This document shows positions 31,348 through 41,822 of a stretch of DNA of 64,000 nucleotides, piece after piece. Within the stretch, counting starts at the first letter, position 1, and each line of letters starts with the position of its first letter. The translations under genes were made by a program, and so were the position numbers. The notes beneath the pieces are model-generated. The model saw only the letters and a list, made by a program, of their open reading frames with translations. It searched no databases and was not told the DNA's origin. Origin of the DNA: Aeromonas jandaei (GTDB taxonomy: Bacteria > Pseudomonadota > Gammaproteobacteria > Enterobacterales > Aeromonadaceae); assembly GCF_037890695.1 (NCBI RefSeq), contig NZ_CP149571.1, forward strand, positions 662,001 to 726,000. The letters run 5' to 3'.

Positions 31348-32355
31348 CTATCCTGCGCGAACCGGCGCCACCGAATGGCGATTGATCAAGGTCGGGGTAT
31401 AGATGCGGTTCTGCTGTGCCTCGCTCTCCCCTGCCGCCAGCTGCAACGCCAGCTTGGCTGCCTGACTCGCCATCAACTCGATGGGGTAACGCATGGTAGA
31501 GAGCTTGGGCCTCAGGTATCTGGCGTAGATGATGTCATCGAAGCCCACCACCGAGACCTCCTCCGGCACCCGCAGCCCATTGTCCGCCAGCACCGAGATG
31601 GCGCCGGCCGCCATGGCATCGTTATAGGCCACCACGGCGGTCACCTTGAGCCCCTTGGCCAACAGGTTGAGCATGGCGCGCTCGCCCCCCTCCTCGTTCG
31701 GCGTGCCGCTCTCGATAAGCTCCGGATCGGCCGCCAGACCAGCCTCCGCCAATCCATCCTGATACCCCTGCAGCCGCAAGGTGGCATCCTCGATGGCGTG
31801 ATCCGAGCTGATAAAGGCGATGTGGCGGTGGCCCAGCTCGATCAGATGACGGGTTGCGGTTGCGGCCCCCAGCCGGTTGTTGAGGGCGATGCAGCGCCCC
31901 TTTATGGCGGGAATATCGCGATTGATAAGCACCATGCCGGGCACTCGCATGGCGTAGTCGCAGAGCTCTTCGTCGCTGAGCGCCTTGCTGTGCACCACCA
32001 GCGCCTCGCAGCGCTTGCCGATCAGCAGCTCAATCGCCTCGCGCTCCTGGCGCGCCTTGTGAAAACCGTTACCCATCAACAGGTGAAGATTCTGCTCGAC
32101 GGCCACGCCGGAGACCCCCTTCACCAGAGCCCCGAAGAAGGGATCGGCCACGTCTCCCACTACGACGCCCATGGTATCGCAGGTCTGGCTGACCAGCGCC
32201 CGCGCGTTGGCGTTAGGGGTATAGCCCAGCTCCGTCATCGCCTTTTGGACGGCGGCGCGGGAGGCGGCACTGGCCTTGGGCGAGTTGTTCATCACCCGTG
32301 AAACCGTTGCCACCGACACATTGGCCAAACGGGCGACATCCTTGATGGTACTCAT
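31348..32355 (-). CDS. galR: LacI-family galactose repressor, GalR/GalS type
   Basis: A 335-residue LacI/GalR regulator. The helix-turn-helix MSTIKDVARLANVSVATVSRVMNN is followed by the hinge YTPNANARAL and a periplasmic-binding-like effector domain (MGVVVGDVADPFFGALV, CEALVVHSKALSDEEL, TAVVAYNDAMAAGA, VSVVGFDDIIYARY). The similarity to E. coli GalS/GalR is extensive, and it should bind the GTGTAA-N4-TTACAC operators seen at mgl, lacZ and gal, with galactose as inducer. The start ATG 32355 matches the family; longer frames up to 32433 are not used. No strong ribosome site is visible. It is divergent from galE and shares the operator at 32463-32478. Confidence 0.93.
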   Translation of the reverse strand: MSTIKDVARLANVSVATVSRVMNNSPKASAASRAAVQKAMTELGYTPNANARALVSQTCDTMGVVVGDVADPFFGALVKGVSGVAVEQNLHLLMGNGFHKARQEREAIELLIGKRCEALVVHSKALSDEELCDYAMRVPGMVLINRDIPAIKGRCIALNNRLGAATATRHLIELGHRHIAFISSDHAIEDATLRLQGYQDGLAEAGLAADPELIESGTPNEEGGERAMLNLLAKGLKVTAVVAYNDAMAAGAISVLADNGLRVPEEVSVVGFDDIIYARYLRPKLSTMRYPIELMASQAAKLALQLAAGESEAQQNRIYTPTLINRHSVAPVRAG

Positions 32356-32462
32356 GCTGTTTTCACTTATTTCACTCTGCGACAGATTGACCATTATACC
32401 CACCAACCCCATTGAAAACAGGGGATAACGCACGATCTGCCAGAGAAGCGATCACAAAAACA

Positions 32463-32527
32463 GTGTAATCGTTTACACTGTTTTGCAAGCAAGTTCACAG
32501 TTTGCAAGCCAACCCCTCGGCTAGACT
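32463..32527 (+). promoter_or_regulatory. galETKM promoter: GalR operator, CRP-like site and -10
   Basis: Operator GTGTAATCGTTTACAC (32463-32478), CRP-like TGCAA-N6-TCACA (32484-32499) and -10 TAGACT (32522-32527). The CRP centre is about 41 bp before the expected start near 32533; the operator centre is about 63 bp before it. The same operator could also repress the divergent galR gene. Confidence 0.65.
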
Positions 32528-32558
32528 GCTTGCAGCGTCATTTTCAGTGGAGAGCAAG

Positions 32559-33572
32559 ATGAAGGTTCTGGTCACCGGCGGCTGCGGATATATCGGCAGC
32601 CACACCTCTCTGGCCCTGCAAGCCGCAGGCATGACCCCGGTCGTGGTGGACAACCTCTGCAACAGCAAGCGCAGCGTGTTGACTCGAGTCGCAGCTATCA
32701 GCGGCCAGCAACCCGTGTTCTATCAAGGGGATATTCGCGATGCCGCCCTGCTGGACCGGATCTTCGCCGAGCAGCAGATCGATGCTGTGATCCACTTTGC
32801 CGCCCTCAAGGCGGTCGGTGAGTCGACCCGCATTCCACTGGATTACTACGAGAACAACCTCGGCGGCACCCTCACCCTGCTGCAGGCGATGAAACGAGCC
32901 GGGGTGCACAATCTGGTGTTCAGCTCATCAGCTACCGTCTACGGCGATCCCGCCACTCTGCCGATCCGCGAGGATTTCCCCCGCAGCGCTACCAACCCCT
33001 ACGGTCGCTCCAAGCTGATCATCGAGGAGATCCTCGAGGATCTGCAGCTGGCCGAGCCGCACTGGAGCATGACCCTGCTGCGCTACTTCAACCCGGTCGG
33101 CGCCCACGAGTCGGGCACCATGGGGGAAGATCCCCAAGGCATTCCCAACAATCTGATGCCCTATATCACTCAGGTCGCCATCGGCCGTCGCGACTGCCTG
33201 TCGGTCTTTGGAAACGATTACCCAACTGTTGATGGCACCGGCGTGCGCGACTACATCCACGTGATGGATCTCGCCGAGGGGCACGTCAAGGCGCTGCAAC
33301 ACTGCGCCGGCAAGGGTGGCGTGCACACCTACAACCTGGGCACCGGTCAGGGCCAGAGCGTGTTGCAGCTGGTCGCTGCCTTCTCCAATGCCTGCGGCAA
33401 GCCGCTGCCGTTTCGCATCGAACCGCGCCGTCCCGGCGATATCGCCGCCTGCTGGGCCGATCCGGCCAAGGCCGAGCGGGAACTGGGCTGGCAGGCGACC
33501 CGGGACATAGACGCCATGTGCGCCGACAGCTGGCGCTGGCAATCCGCCAATCCGAACGGTTACGAGGAGTAG
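32559..33572 (+). CDS. galE: UDP-glucose 4-epimerase GalE
   Basis: A 337-residue short-chain dehydrogenase-type epimerase (E. coli 338). The NAD motif is VTGGCGYIGSH at the N-terminus. The catalytic region has SSSATVYGD, then NPYGRSK (Tyr-x-x-x-Lys near 148-152), followed by RYFNPVGAHESG. It interconverts UDP-glucose and UDP-galactose in the Leloir pathway. The start ATG 32559 has GGAGAG four bases upstream; the frame is open from 32502 but that part is not supported. It is the first gene of galE-T-K-M. Confidence 0.97.
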   Translation: MKVLVTGGCGYIGSHTSLALQAAGMTPVVVDNLCNSKRSVLTRVAAISGQQPVFYQGDIRDAALLDRIFAEQQIDAVIHFAALKAVGESTRIPLDYYENNLGGTLTLLQAMKRAGVHNLVFSSSATVYGDPATLPIREDFPRSATNPYGRSKLIIEEILEDLQLAEPHWSMTLLRYFNPVGAHESGTMGEDPQGIPNNLMPYITQVAIGRRDCLSVFGNDYPTVDGTGVRDYIHVMDLAEGHVKALQHCAGKGGVHTYNLGTGQGQSVLQLVAAFSNACGKPLPFRIEPRRPGDIAACWADPAKAERELGWQATRDIDAMCADSWRWQSANPNGYEE

Positions 33573-33632
33573 GCCCGCCTGCTCCCCGGTAATAAACGAC
33601 TCTATTTTTCAATACCTTATTCAGGAGAGATG

Positions 33633-34691
33633 ATGTTCAACCCCGTCGATCATCCCCATCGCCGCTTCAACCCGCTGACCGGCCAGTATGTGCTGGTCTC
33701 CCCCCACCGGGCCAAACGCCCCTGGCAGGGGCAGGTGGAGAAGGTGAGTCAGGCCCCCAAACAGGCCCACGATCCCGACTGCTTCCTCTGCGCAGGCAAC
33801 ACCCGGGTCACCGGCGACATCAACCCCGACTACAAGGGCACCTTCGTCTTTACCAACGACTTCGCCGCCCTGATGCAGGATACCCCGGCCGCCGATAGTG
33901 CCAACGATCCCCTGTTGAAGCTGGAAGCCGCCCGCGGCACCAGCCGGGTGATCTGCTTCTCGCCGGATCACGGCAAGACCCTGCCCGAGCTGCCGCTGCC
34001 CGCCATCGAGGGGGTGATCACCACCTGGATGGATCAGGTCGCCGAGTTGTCGGCCCAGTGGGAGTGGGTGCAGGTATTTGAAAACAAAGGCGCCGTCATG
34101 GGCTGCTCCAACCCGCACCCCCACGGCCAGATCTGGGGCAGCGACTTCCTGCCCAACGAGATCGCCCGCGAAGAGCAGCACCAGCGTGACTGGCTGGCCG
34201 AGCATGGCCGTCCCATGCTGCTGGAGTATGTGGAGCGGGAGCTGGCGGATCGCTCGCGCATCGTGGTGGAGACCGAGCACTGGCTCGCCGTAGTTCCCTT
34301 CTGGGCCGCCTGGCCGTTCGAAACCCTGCTGCAGCCCAAGGCGCACGTCCCCTCCATGCTCAACCTGACCAAGGCCCAGCAACAGGATCTGGCGGTGGCG
34401 CTCAAGGAGCTCACCAGCCGCTACGACAACCTGTTCGAGTGCAGCTTCCCCTACTCCATGGGCTGGCACTTTGCGCCGCCCAAGTCGGAGTGCCCCGAGG
34501 CGTGGCAACTGCATGCCCACTTCTATCCGCCGCTGCTGCGCTCCGCCACCGTGCGCAAATTCATGGTCGGCTTCGAGATGCTGGCCGAAACCCAGCGCGA
34601 CCTGACTCCGGAGCAGGCCGCCGAGCGGCTGCGCGCCCTGAGCCCCATTCACTACAACCAGACCAATCAAACCAATGAGGAGGCCCTATGA
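33633..34691 (+). CDS. galT: Galactose-1-phosphate uridylyltransferase GalT
   Basis: A 352-residue HIT-superfamily transferase. The nucleophilic histidine lies in [10 protein letters not shown] (about residue 163). Zinc ligands are expected in CFLCAGN (about 50-53) and nearby histidines. [20 protein letters not shown] is the family's N-terminus. It exchanges UMP between UDP-glucose and galactose-1-phosphate. Two ATG codons (33630, 33633) follow AGGAG; the second has better spacing and matches homologues. It overlaps galK by ATGA, suggesting coupled translation. Confidence 0.97.
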   Translation: MFNPVDHPHRRFNPLTGQYVLVSPHRAKRPWQGQVEKVSQAPKQAHDPDCFLCAGNTRVTGDINPDYKGTFVFTNDFAALMQDTPAADSANDPLLKLEAARGTSRVICFSPDHGKTLPELPLPAIEGVITTWMDQVAELSAQWEWVQVFENKGAVMGCSNPHPHGQIWGSDFLPNEIAREEQHQRDWLAEHGRPMLLEYVERELADRSRIVVETEHWLAVVPFWAAWPFETLLQPKAHVPSMLNLTKAQQQDLAVALKELTSRYDNLFECSFPYSMGWHFAPPKSECPEAWQLHAHFYPPLLRSATVRKFMVGFEMLAETQRDLTPEQAAERLRALSPIHYNQTNQTNEEAL

Positions 34692-35836
34692 CCCCGAGCC
34701 AACGCGTCAGCACCGTTTTTGCCGAGCAATTTGCCAAAGCGCCCGATCTGCTGGTGCGCGCCCCCGGCCGCGTCAACCTCATCGGTGAACATACCGACTA
34801 CAACGACGGCTTCGTGCTGCCCTGCGCCATCGACTACGAGACCTGCGTCGCCATCGGCCTGCGCGATGACCGGCAAGTACAGGTGATCGCCGCCGACTAC
34901 GACAACCAGCGCGACCAGTTCGACCTCGACCAGCCCATCGAGCACCACCCCAGCCAGCGCTGGAGCGACTACATCCGCGGCGTGGTGAAATATCTGCAGG
35001 AGCGCGGTTATGCCCTGCGCGGCCTCGATCTGGTGGTCTCCGGCAACGTGCCGCAGGGGGCGGGTCTCTCCTCCTCCGCCTCGCTGGAAGTCGCCATCGG
35101 CCAGGCCTTCAAGGAGGCACTGGGGCTCGCCATCACTCAGGCCGAGATCGCCCTCAACGGTCAGCAGGCGGAGAACAAGTTCGTCGGCTGCAACTGCGGC
35201 ATCATGGACCAGATGATCTCTGCCAGCGGCAAAACCGATCACGCCCTGCTGCTCGACTGCCGCTCGCTGGAAACCCGCCTCATCCCCATGCCCACCGATC
35301 TGGCGGTGCTGATCGTCAACTCCAACGTGCGCCGCGGTCTGGTGGATAGCGAATACAACACCCGCCGCCAGCAGTGCGAAGCGGCCGCCCGTCACTACGG
35401 GGTCAAGGCGCTGCGCGACCTCGATCTGGCCGGACTGGAAGCGGGCAAAGCCGGACTGGATGAGGTCTGCTACCGCCGTGCCCGCCACATCGTCGGTGAA
35501 AACGCCCGCACTCTGGCGGCGGCCGATGCACTGGCGAGCCACGATCTGACCCGTCTCGGCGAGCTGATGGCCGATTCACACGCAGCCATGCGCGATGACT
35601 TCGAAATCACAGTGCCCGCCATCGATGGTCTGGTGGAGATCATCAAGGCCAGGATCGGCACCGAAGGCGGCGTGCGGATGACTGGTGGCGGCTTCGGCGG
35701 CTGCGTGGTCGCCTTGCTGCGCCCCGACAAGGTGGCCGAGGTGATCGCCGCGGTTGAAGCCGAGTATCCGACCCGCTTCGGCCTCAAGGCTGACTACTAC
35801 GTCTGCTCTGCCAGCGCCGGTGCAGGCAAGCTATGA
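34688..35836 (+). CDS. galK: Galactokinase GalK
   Basis: A 382-residue GHMP kinase, the length of E. coli GalK. The galactose-binding signature is [19 protein letters not shown] near residue 28-46; the ATP-binding loop is [14 protein letters not shown] near 120; motif 3 is [15 protein letters not shown] near the C-terminus. The catalytic Asp is expected in CGIMDQMIS. It phosphorylates alpha-D-galactose at C1. The start overlaps the galT stop, and the stop overlaps the galM start, both by ATGA. This gives a tightly coupled galT-K-M unit. Confidence 0.97.
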   Translation: MTPSQRVSTVFAEQFAKAPDLLVRAPGRVNLIGEHTDYNDGFVLPCAIDYETCVAIGLRDDRQVQVIAADYDNQRDQFDLDQPIEHHPSQRWSDYIRGVVKYLQERGYALRGLDLVVSGNVPQGAGLSSSASLEVAIGQAFKEALGLAITQAEIALNGQQAENKFVGCNCGIMDQMISASGKTDHALLLDCRSLETRLIPMPTDLAVLIVNSNVRRGLVDSEYNTRRQQCEAAARHYGVKALRDLDLAGLEAGKAGLDEVCYRRARHIVGENARTLAAADALASHDLTRLGELMADSHAAMRDDFEITVPAIDGLVEIIKARIGTEGGVRMTGGGFGGCVVALLRPDKVAEVIAAVEAEYPTRFGLKADYYVCSASAGAGKL

Positions 35837-36822
35837 GCAGCGCCATAACGCCATTCGAACTGGAAAACGAGGAGGGGCTACGCCTTCGCGGCCTCGACTT
35901 CGGCGCTACCCTCACCTCCCTCACCCTGCCGGTAGCGGGCAAACGGCGCGAAGTGCTGCTGGGTTGTGCCGACGACACCTATCCCAACCAGCAGGTGTGG
36001 CTGGGCGCGGTAGCCGGACGGTTTGCCAACCGCATCGGCGGCGCCGAGCTGGTGCGCGATGGCCAGCGCTGGTTGCTGGATGCCAATCAGGCTCCCAACT
36101 GCCTGCATGGCGGGCAGACGGGCTTTCATCGCCAGCAGTGGCAGATCAAGGAGCTGGAAGCGGATCGGGTCAAGCTGGCGCTGCTCTCCCGAGCGGGGGA
36201 TCAGGGCTTTCCCGGCAATCTGCGGGTAACCCTGGAGTACCGGCTGGAGCAGAGCGATCTGGTGGTGGATTTTATCGCCAGCACGGATGCCGCGACCCCG
36301 GTCAGCCTCACCAGCCACGCCTACTTCAATCTCGATGACAATCCCGACGGCGGCGATGTGCGTGACCACCTCATCAGCATCAATGCCGACCACTTCCTGC
36401 CGACCGACCCGAGCGGTTTGCCGATCGCCATCACCCCGGCGGAGGGGCCGTTCGATTTGCGCCACGAGCGCCTTGTCGGGCTGGATTGGCTGAGCCATCC
36501 CCAGCAGCAACAGGCCAAGGGATACGACCACGCCTTTGTGCTCAACGGCCCGGTGCAGGAGTGGGCTGCTCGCGTGGTATCGGGTGACAAACAGTTGGCG
36601 ATGGAGGTCTATACCAACCAGCCCTCGCTGCAGTTCTACAGCGGCAACTGGCTGGCCAATACCCCGAATCGCCAAGGTCTGGCGCACCGGGATCACGACG
36701 GCTTCTGTCTTGAGGCACAACAGCTACCGGACAGTCCGAACCGGCCCGAGCTGGGTAACCCTTGGCTGGTGCCGGGAGAGCGCTATCACCACCAGACGCG
36801 CTACCGCTTTATCCGCGACTGA
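35833..36822 (+). CDS. galM: Aldose 1-epimerase GalM
   Basis: A 329-residue mutarotase. Blocks expected of GalM are [38 protein letters not shown] (catalytic His) and the late [13 protein letters not shown] with [19 protein letters not shown] (catalytic Glu). It converts beta-D-galactose released by LacZ into the alpha form used by GalK. The first residues [20 protein letters not shown] lack a signal peptide, so it acts in the cytoplasm. It is the last gene of the gal operon, followed by an intrinsic terminator. Confidence 0.95.
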   Translation: MSSAITPFELENEEGLRLRGLDFGATLTSLTLPVAGKRREVLLGCADDTYPNQQVWLGAVAGRFANRIGGAELVRDGQRWLLDANQAPNCLHGGQTGFHRQQWQIKELEADRVKLALLSRAGDQGFPGNLRVTLEYRLEQSDLVVDFIASTDAATPVSLTSHAYFNLDDNPDGGDVRDHLISINADHFLPTDPSGLPIAITPAEGPFDLRHERLVGLDWLSHPQQQQAKGYDHAFVLNGPVQEWAARVVSGDKQLAMEVYTNQPSLQFYSGNWLANTPNRQGLAHRDHDGFCLEAQQLPDSPNRPELGNPWLVPGERYHHQTRYRFIRD

Positions 36823-36879
36823 CTTAAAGGTTTCACAATTTTTCCGTAGCAGCGCCAGCCACATTCGAGCAAGATAAGC

Positions 36880-36907
36880 CGCCCCGAGACCCTTCCGGGG
36901 CGTTTTT
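36880..36907 (+). terminator. Terminator of the gal operon
   Basis: Perfect 7-bp stem CGCCCCG / CGGGGCG with a 9-nt loop, followed by TTTTT. Confidence 0.85.
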
Positions 36908-36934
36908 GCATCAACGTAGCAAGGATTCTGTTCG

Positions 36935-37750
36935 ATGACTGACACCTATAGCCTGCTGGTCGCCTTTATTCTGGGCGTCGTCGAGGGGCTGACCGAGTTC
37001 CTCCCCGTCTCTTCAACCGGCCACATGATCATCGTCGGCCATCTGCTGGGCTTTGAAGGGCCCAAGGCCGCCACCTTCGAAGTGGTGATCCAGCTTGGCT
37101 CGATTCTCGCGGTGGTTGCCGTCTTCTGGCGCCGCCTGTTTGGTCTGATTGGCATCCACTTCGGCCAGAAGCCGGAACCTGGCCACGCCACCCTGTCGCT
37201 GGTGCACGTCATCCTCGGCATGATGCCCGCCATCGTGGTCGGTCTGGCCATCCACAGCTGGATCAAAGCCAACCTGTTTGGCCCGCAGACTGTGATGTAT
37301 GCGCTGGTTGCGGGCGGTATCCTGCTGATCATCGCCGAGAAGTTCCGCCCGGCAGTTCGCTCCGAAACCCTGGATGACATCAGCTACAAACAGGCATTCG
37401 GCATCGGCCTGTTCCAGTGTCTGGCGCTGTGGCCCGGCTTCTCACGCTCAGGCGCCACCATCAGCGGCGGCATGCTGATGGGGATCAGCCGCCATGCAGC
37501 GGCCGAGTTCTCCTTCATCATGGCGGTGCCCATGATGATGGCGGCCAGTACGCTCGACCTCTACAAGAGCCGCGACTTCCTCTCTATGGCCGACTTCCCG
37601 ATGTTTGCAGTGGGCTTTATCACCGCCTTCGTGGTCGCCATGATCGCCATCAAGAGCTTCCTGGCGCTGATCCGCCGCCTCGACTTCATCCCGTTCGCCA
37701 TCTACCGCTTTATCGTGGCATTCGCCGTCTATCTACTGTTTGTCGCCTGA
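36935..37750 (+). CDS. uppP: Undecaprenyl-diphosphatase UppP (BacA)
   Basis: A 271-residue polytopic membrane phosphatase. The two catalytic motifs are visible: [15 protein letters not shown] at residues 19-33 and [15 protein letters not shown] in the middle, each on a re-entrant loop. About eight hydrophobic helices make up the rest. It recycles undecaprenyl pyrophosphate to the monophosphate carrier for cell-wall and O-antigen synthesis, and overproduction gives bacitracin resistance. It stands alone between two terminators, so is probably transcribed from its own promoter in 36908-36934 or just upstream. Confidence 0.96.
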   Translation: MTDTYSLLVAFILGVVEGLTEFLPVSSTGHMIIVGHLLGFEGPKAATFEVVIQLGSILAVVAVFWRRLFGLIGIHFGQKPEPGHATLSLVHVILGMMPAIVVGLAIHSWIKANLFGPQTVMYALVAGGILLIIAEKFRPAVRSETLDDISYKQAFGIGLFQCLALWPGFSRSGATISGGMLMGISRHAAAEFSFIMAVPMMMAASTLDLYKSRDFLSMADFPMFAVGFITAFVVAMIAIKSFLALIRRLDFIPFAIYRFIVAFAVYLLFVA

Positions 37751-37773
37751 CCCTCAGCCAGCAATCAAATGAC

Positions 37774-37798
37774 AAAAGGGACCGGCAAGGTCCCTTTT
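37774..37798. terminator. Bidirectional terminator between uppP and chrR
   Basis: Perfect 10-bp stem AAAAGGGACC / GGTCCCTTTT with loop GGCAA. It can work in both directions. Confidence 0.88.
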
Positions 37799-37814
37799 CT
37801 ATTGTCCAAGCCCC

Positions 37815-38504
37815 TCAGTAGAGGTGCTGACTGATGCCGTTGAGCAGCCGCGACAACCCCTTGGTGAACTGCACCGGCGCATCCTGCACCGTGTAGCAGA
37901 GGCAGCCGTCCGGCGTATGCGGGCTGTGAGCATGGCTGGCATCGCGCCAGATAAAATCCCCGGCCTGATAGAGGGTGTCGCCATCCTGAATGTTGCCCGC
38001 CAGCAGCAGGGTCAGCTCATAACCCTGATGGGTGTGCTCGGGGATACGACCACCCGCCTCGATATGGAGCAGACTGGCGCGAGCCCCCATCTCGTCCAGC
38101 GGCAAACTCTGTTGACGAATGGCCCCGATATGGCGCCACTTGGGCGAGCGGTAACGGGCCAGCACCCGCGGCAAGCGGTAGGCATGACCGGCCACTTCGA
38201 GCTCGGTTGGCTGGGCTCGGGGCAGATCGGTAACGGGTGCGGCAACCGGTTCGGGCTGCGCCAGAATATCCGCCAGCATGGCGTCAAATCCGGCATCCAG
38301 CGCCACATCATCTCGGGAGGCCAGCTCGGGCTCTGCTTGCGAGGCAAGATATTGCTGCGCCAGCTCCTCCTCAAATGCTTTCAATCGGGCCGCACAATCA
38401 GGGCAGAGCTCGCAGTGAGCGGAGAGCCCCACCGCCAGCGGCAGAGGGAGCTCGTCGGCGGCGAAGGCGCGCAGCATAGGGTCGGTTGGATGGGCTTTAA
38501 TCAT
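37815..38504 (-). CDS. chrR: ChrR-type anti-sigma factor
   Basis: A 229-residue protein of the ChrR family. The N-terminal anti-sigma domain (about 1-85) contains the zinc ligands HCELCPDC near residue 30-37. The C-terminal half is a cupin with IPEHTHQGYELTLLLAG and SHAHSPHTPDGCLC. In Rhodobacter ChrR holds the partner ECF sigma factor inactive until singlet oxygen or organic peroxide triggers release. The gene overlaps the sigma gene by 8 bp, so translation is coupled and the pair is a natural module. Its own target genes are not evident here. Confidence 0.92.
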   Translation of the reverse strand: MIKAHPTDPMLRAFAADELPLPLAVGLSAHCELCPDCAARLKAFEEELAQQYLASQAEPELASRDDVALDAGFDAMLADILAQPEPVAAPVTDLPRAQPTELEVAGHAYRLPRVLARYRSPKWRHIGAIRQQSLPLDEMGARASLLHIEAGGRIPEHTHQGYELTLLLAGNIQDGDTLYQAGDFIWRDASHAHSPHTPDGCLCYTVQDAPVQFTKGLSRLLNGISQHLY

Positions 38505-39066
38505 GGCCTTGCTCCACTTGCTCTTTCAGTTTCTGTAGCGCCAGTCTGAGGCGGGACTTGATAGTACCGAGCGGCACGCCAAGGCGCTCCGCCAGCTCCT
38601 GCTGGGAGAACTCCTGCAGATAGATGCCACGCACCACCTGCTGTTGCGGCTCAGGCAGGGTGCCCAGATAGTGGGCCATCTGGCGGGTCAGCACGGCATC
38701 CTCGCCTCCGCTCAGATGCTCCTCTTCGGCTTGAAACTCCAGCACCGGCCACAGCTCTTCTGCGCAGAGATCCTCCTTGCTGGCACGGCGTCGGCGCAGC
38801 AGATCGAAGCACTGGTTGCGCATCACTGTGTAGATCCAGGTGGTTGGCGCCCCCTTCTCCGGGTGATAGAGACGCGCTTTCTGCCACACCAGCAGCATGG
38901 TCTCCTGCACCAGCTCCATAGCGTTGGCCTCGCTGCCGAGATGGCGCAGCCCGTAGCTGCGAATGCGCGGCGCAAAGTGTTGGAACAGGCGGGCAAAAGC
39001 GGCCTTGTCAGCCTGCTCTGCCACCCTGATCAGCAGAGATTTGAGGTCGCCATCCGGGTTATCCAT
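38497..39066 (-). CDS. ECF sigma factor, RpoE/ECF11 type
   Basis: A 189-residue sigma-70 family factor of the ECF class. Region 2 (FARLFQHFAPRIRSYGLRHLG through ELVQETMLLVWQKARLY and TWIYTVMRNQCFDLLRRRR) and region 4 (LPEPQQQVVRGIYLQEFSQQELAERLGVPLGTIKSRL) are clear. It pairs with the ChrR-type anti-sigma encoded by the overlapping next gene, the arrangement of the ECF11 singlet-oxygen response. The start is uncertain: ATG 39066 gives family length but no Shine-Dalgarno; ATG 39117 adds 17 residues and has a weak AGGG upstream. An enterobacterial RpoE role in envelope stress is unlikely because RseA is replaced by ChrR. Confidence 0.9.
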   Translation of the reverse strand: MDNPDGDLKSLLIRVAEQADKAAFARLFQHFAPRIRSYGLRHLGSEANAMELVQETMLLVWQKARLYHPEKGAPTTWIYTVMRNQCFDLLRRRRASKEDLCAEELWPVLEFQAEEEHLSGGEDAVLTRQMAHYLGTLPEPQQQVVRGIYLQEFSQQELAERLGVPLGTIKSRLRLALQKLKEQVEQGHD

Positions 39067-39207
39067 CACGGGCGAAGTCCTGCGTATGGTCGAGTGTGGT
39101 TGGCCAGTATATGCCATTGCGCCATCCCTTTGGTGTGCTGTCGAACATGCTGTGGTAATGACTGGTACGGCCCTGCGGCGCTGGTGGATCAGCTGGTCAG
39201 GAAAAAA

Positions 39208-39774
39208 TCAGTGGCTGGCCACCAGCACCCCCTTGAGCAGGGCAATGGCAGGCAGATTGTCGGCAGCGGCCAGCAGCAGCTGCTTCTGCTCGGGGGGGAT
39301 CGGCAGCACCTCCAGCCAGCGCTGCGCCACCCAGTTGCCATCGTCCCAGCGGGGCGCGGGATAGAGGGCGGCATAGTCTGGATAGTCGGCAAACACCTCC
39401 CGCAGCGCCTCGGCCAGTGGCAGCTGATCGGGATGGAGCCGCCGGGGCGGCCATGCCGGCAGCGGGGTCACCTCACCGATGCGCAGGCCATCCTGCTCCT
39501 GCCACAAATCGTCGATCTGTACCCGCTCCATACCCTGCACCGTGATCCCCAGCATGCCGTCCGGCAGCCGGTCGAAGTCGATGACCTTGACCCGGGTGGC
39601 GATGGGTAGCATGTTGCGCAGGGCGTCGGGCTGGCGCGGATCCACCATGCAGAGGGCAAAGCCCGCCTCCCCCGCCTCGGCCACCATCCGCAGGTATCTG
39701 GGCTCGAAGATCCGCAGCGGCATGATGCCGCCGGGCAGCAGGTGGGCTGATAGGGGAAACAGTGCCAGTCGCAT
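39208..39774 (-). CDS. Lon N-terminal (substrate-binding) domain protein
   Basis: A 188-residue protein consisting only of a Lon-type substrate-binding domain: MRLALFPLSAHLLPGGIMPLRIFEPRYLRMV, then FALCMVDP, GMLGITVQGMERVQI and a C-terminal helical part. The ATPase and protease domains of Lon are absent, as in the widespread LON-domain family (often called peptidase S16 in databases) of unknown role. The start ATG 39774 has AGGAG 6 nt upstream. It runs in the same direction as the ECF sigma gene about 140 bp downstream; co-transcription is possible but not shown. Confidence 0.88.
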   Translation of the reverse strand: MRLALFPLSAHLLPGGIMPLRIFEPRYLRMVAEAGEAGFALCMVDPRQPDALRNMLPIATRVKVIDFDRLPDGMLGITVQGMERVQIDDLWQEQDGLRIGEVTPLPAWPPRRLHPDQLPLAEALREVFADYPDYAALYPAPRWDDGNWVAQRWLEVLPIPPEQKQLLLAAADNLPAIALLKGVLVASH

Positions 39775-40073
39775 CACAAACTCCTTGCCGGGTTACGACT
39801 CTAGGTACGTGCAACAGCCAGCGGGAGATCAGTGTCGGGAAAAACCCTTAACAATCAGGGGAAATAGCCTGGACAAGGCGCTTCGATATGCAGTAGAAAT
39901 GGATAAGCACCATAATTTCCGTCCAATATTCTGGAATATGGCGCCAAACGCAGTGAAATATCCGCCCGACAGCGAGCGGCGGGTCATCCCTATAGTTTTC
40001 TCGAGCCGATGCGGGTAAAATTCACGCCCTTATATATCAGTCATTTTTCGACGCGCAACCTTGGTGGTCAGTT
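39775..40073 (+). other. Intergenic region upstream of argS
   Basis: 299 bp without a convincing gene. It contains a short palindrome ATATTC-TG-GAATAT (39926-39939), a GC hairpin CCGCC / GGCGG (about 39962-39982) and a TATAGT (39991-39996) that could be a -10 for argS. No -35 was clear. Confidence 0.4.
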
Positions 40074-41819
40074 ATGAAAGAGCATATTCATCATCTACTT
40101 GAACAAACGGTAGCCAATCTCAAGTCAGCAGGCGTCCTGCCGGCGGACCTGGAAGCCCGCGTGCAAGTAGACCGATGCAAGGAAAAAGCTCACGGTGACC
40201 TGGCCACCAACCTGGCCATGCTGCTGGCCAAGCCGGCCCGCAAGAATCCCCGTGAGCTGGCGGCTGCCATCATCGAGCACCTGCCTGCCTCCGACCTGAT
40301 CGCCAAGGTCGAGATCGCCGGCCCCGGCTTCATCAACTTCTTCTTCGACCAGCGCTGGCTGGCCGGTCAGGTCGAGGCCATGGTGACCTCTGCCAACGCC
40401 AACGTGAAGTTGCCGACCCCGCAGACCGTGGTGGTGGACTACTCCGCCCCCAACGTGGCCAAAGAGATGGCCGTGCACCACATCCGCTCCACCGTACTCG
40501 GTGACGTGGCCGCCCGTGCGCTGGAGTTCCTCGGCCACAAGGTGGTGCGAGCCAACCACATCGGTGACTGGGGTACCCAGTTCGGCATGCTGATCGCCTA
40601 TCTGGAGAAGATGGCCAACGAGAACGCCTCCGACATGGAGCTGCGCGACCTGGAAGCCTTCTACACCCAGGCCAAGCGTTGCTACGACGAAGACGAAGCC
40701 TTCGCCGAGCGCGCCCGTAACTACGTGGTGAAACTGCAGGGTGGCGACGAGTACTGCCGTACCATGTGGAAGAAGCTGGTCGACATGACCATGGAGCAGA
40801 ACCAGCGCAACTACGACCGCCTGAATGTATCCCTGACCAACAAGGACATCATGGGCGAGTCCATGTACAACGACATGCTGCCGGAGATCGTGGCCGACCT
40901 GAAAGCCAAGGGGCTGGCGGTCGAGAGCGAAGGCGCCACCGTTGTCTTCCTGGACGAGTTCAAGAACAAGGATGGCGAGGCCATGGGCGTCATCATCCAG
41001 AAGAGCGATGGCGGTTTCCTCTACACCACCACCGACATCGCCTGTGCCAAATACCGTTACGAAACCCTGGGCGCCGACCGGGTGATGTACTTCATCGACT
41101 CCCGTCAGCACCAGCACCTGATGCAGGCCTGGACCATCACCCGCAAGGCGGGTTATGTGCCGGAATCCGTGCCGCTCGAGCACCACGCCTTTGGCATGAT
41201 GCTGGGCAAGGATGGTCGTCCCTACAAGACCCGCTCCGGTGGCACCGTCAAGCTGGTCGACCTGCTGAACGAAGCGGAAGAGCGCGCCGCCGCCCTGCTG
41301 GAGAGCCGCAACAGCGACCTCTCCGCCGAAGAGAAGGCCGAAGTGGTGCACGCCATCGCCATGGGTGCGGTCAAGTATGCGGATCTCTCCAAGAACCGCA
41401 CCACCGACTACATCTTCGACTGGGATCTGATGCTCTCCTTTGAAGGCAACACAGCTCCTTACCTGCAATACGCCTACACCCGTATTCAGTCCATCTTCCG
41501 CAAGGCCGGCGTCGATGCCGCTACCCTGACCGGCAATGTGACCCTGAACGAGGAAGCGGAAGAGACCCTGGCCCAGAAGCTGATCCAGTTCTCCGACGCG
41601 GTCAACGGCGTGGCGGACAAGGGGATGCCGCACCTGCTCTGTACCTATCTGTACGAGCTCTCCGGCAACTTCATGACCTTCTACGAAGCCTGCCCGATCA
41701 ACAAGGATGGCGTGGACGAAGCAACCCGTCAGAGCCGTCTGCTGCTGTGTGCTGCCACCGCCAAGGTGCTCAAGCTGGGCCTCGGCGTACTGGGTATCTA
41801 CACCCTGGAGCGCATGTAA
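40074..41819 (+). CDS. argS: Arginyl-tRNA synthetase ArgS
   Basis: A 581-residue class I synthetase. The N-terminal tRNA-recognition domain ([20 protein letters not shown]) precedes the catalytic Rossmann fold with [21 protein letters not shown], where HHIRS is the ArgRS form of the HIGH motif, and [28 protein letters not shown] stands in the place of the KMSKS loop, as is usual in many ArgRS. The C-terminal helical anticodon-binding domain ends [13 protein letters not shown]. It charges tRNA-Arg in the cytoplasm. The ftsN gene follows after 3 bp, so the two are likely co-transcribed. Confidence 0.97.
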   Translation: MKEHIHHLLEQTVANLKSAGVLPADLEARVQVDRCKEKAHGDLATNLAMLLAKPARKNPRELAAAIIEHLPASDLIAKVEIAGPGFINFFFDQRWLAGQVEAMVTSANANVKLPTPQTVVVDYSAPNVAKEMAVHHIRSTVLGDVAARALEFLGHKVVRANHIGDWGTQFGMLIAYLEKMANENASDMELRDLEAFYTQAKRCYDEDEAFAERARNYVVKLQGGDEYCRTMWKKLVDMTMEQNQRNYDRLNVSLTNKDIMGESMYNDMLPEIVADLKAKGLAVESEGATVVFLDEFKNKDGEAMGVIIQKSDGGFLYTTTDIACAKYRYETLGADRVMYFIDSRQHQHLMQAWTITRKAGYVPESVPLEHHAFGMMLGKDGRPYKTRSGGTVKLVDLLNEAEERAAALLESRNSDLSAEEKAEVVHAIAMGAVKYADLSKNRTTDYIFDWDLMLSFEGNTAPYLQYAYTRIQSIFRKAGVDAATLTGNVTLNEEAEETLAQKLIQFSDAVNGVADKGMPHLLCTYLYELSGNFMTFYEACPINKDGVDEATRQSRLLLCAATAKVLKLGLGVLGIYTLERM

Positions 41820-41822
41820 TAG

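Noticed and set aside
39164..39191. ECF11 autoregulatory promoter upstream of the sigma gene
   Set aside because: A perfect TGATCC -35 exists (39191-39186), but the only -10-like hexamer (TACCAG) is 16 bp away and matches poorly, so I do not call it a promoter.
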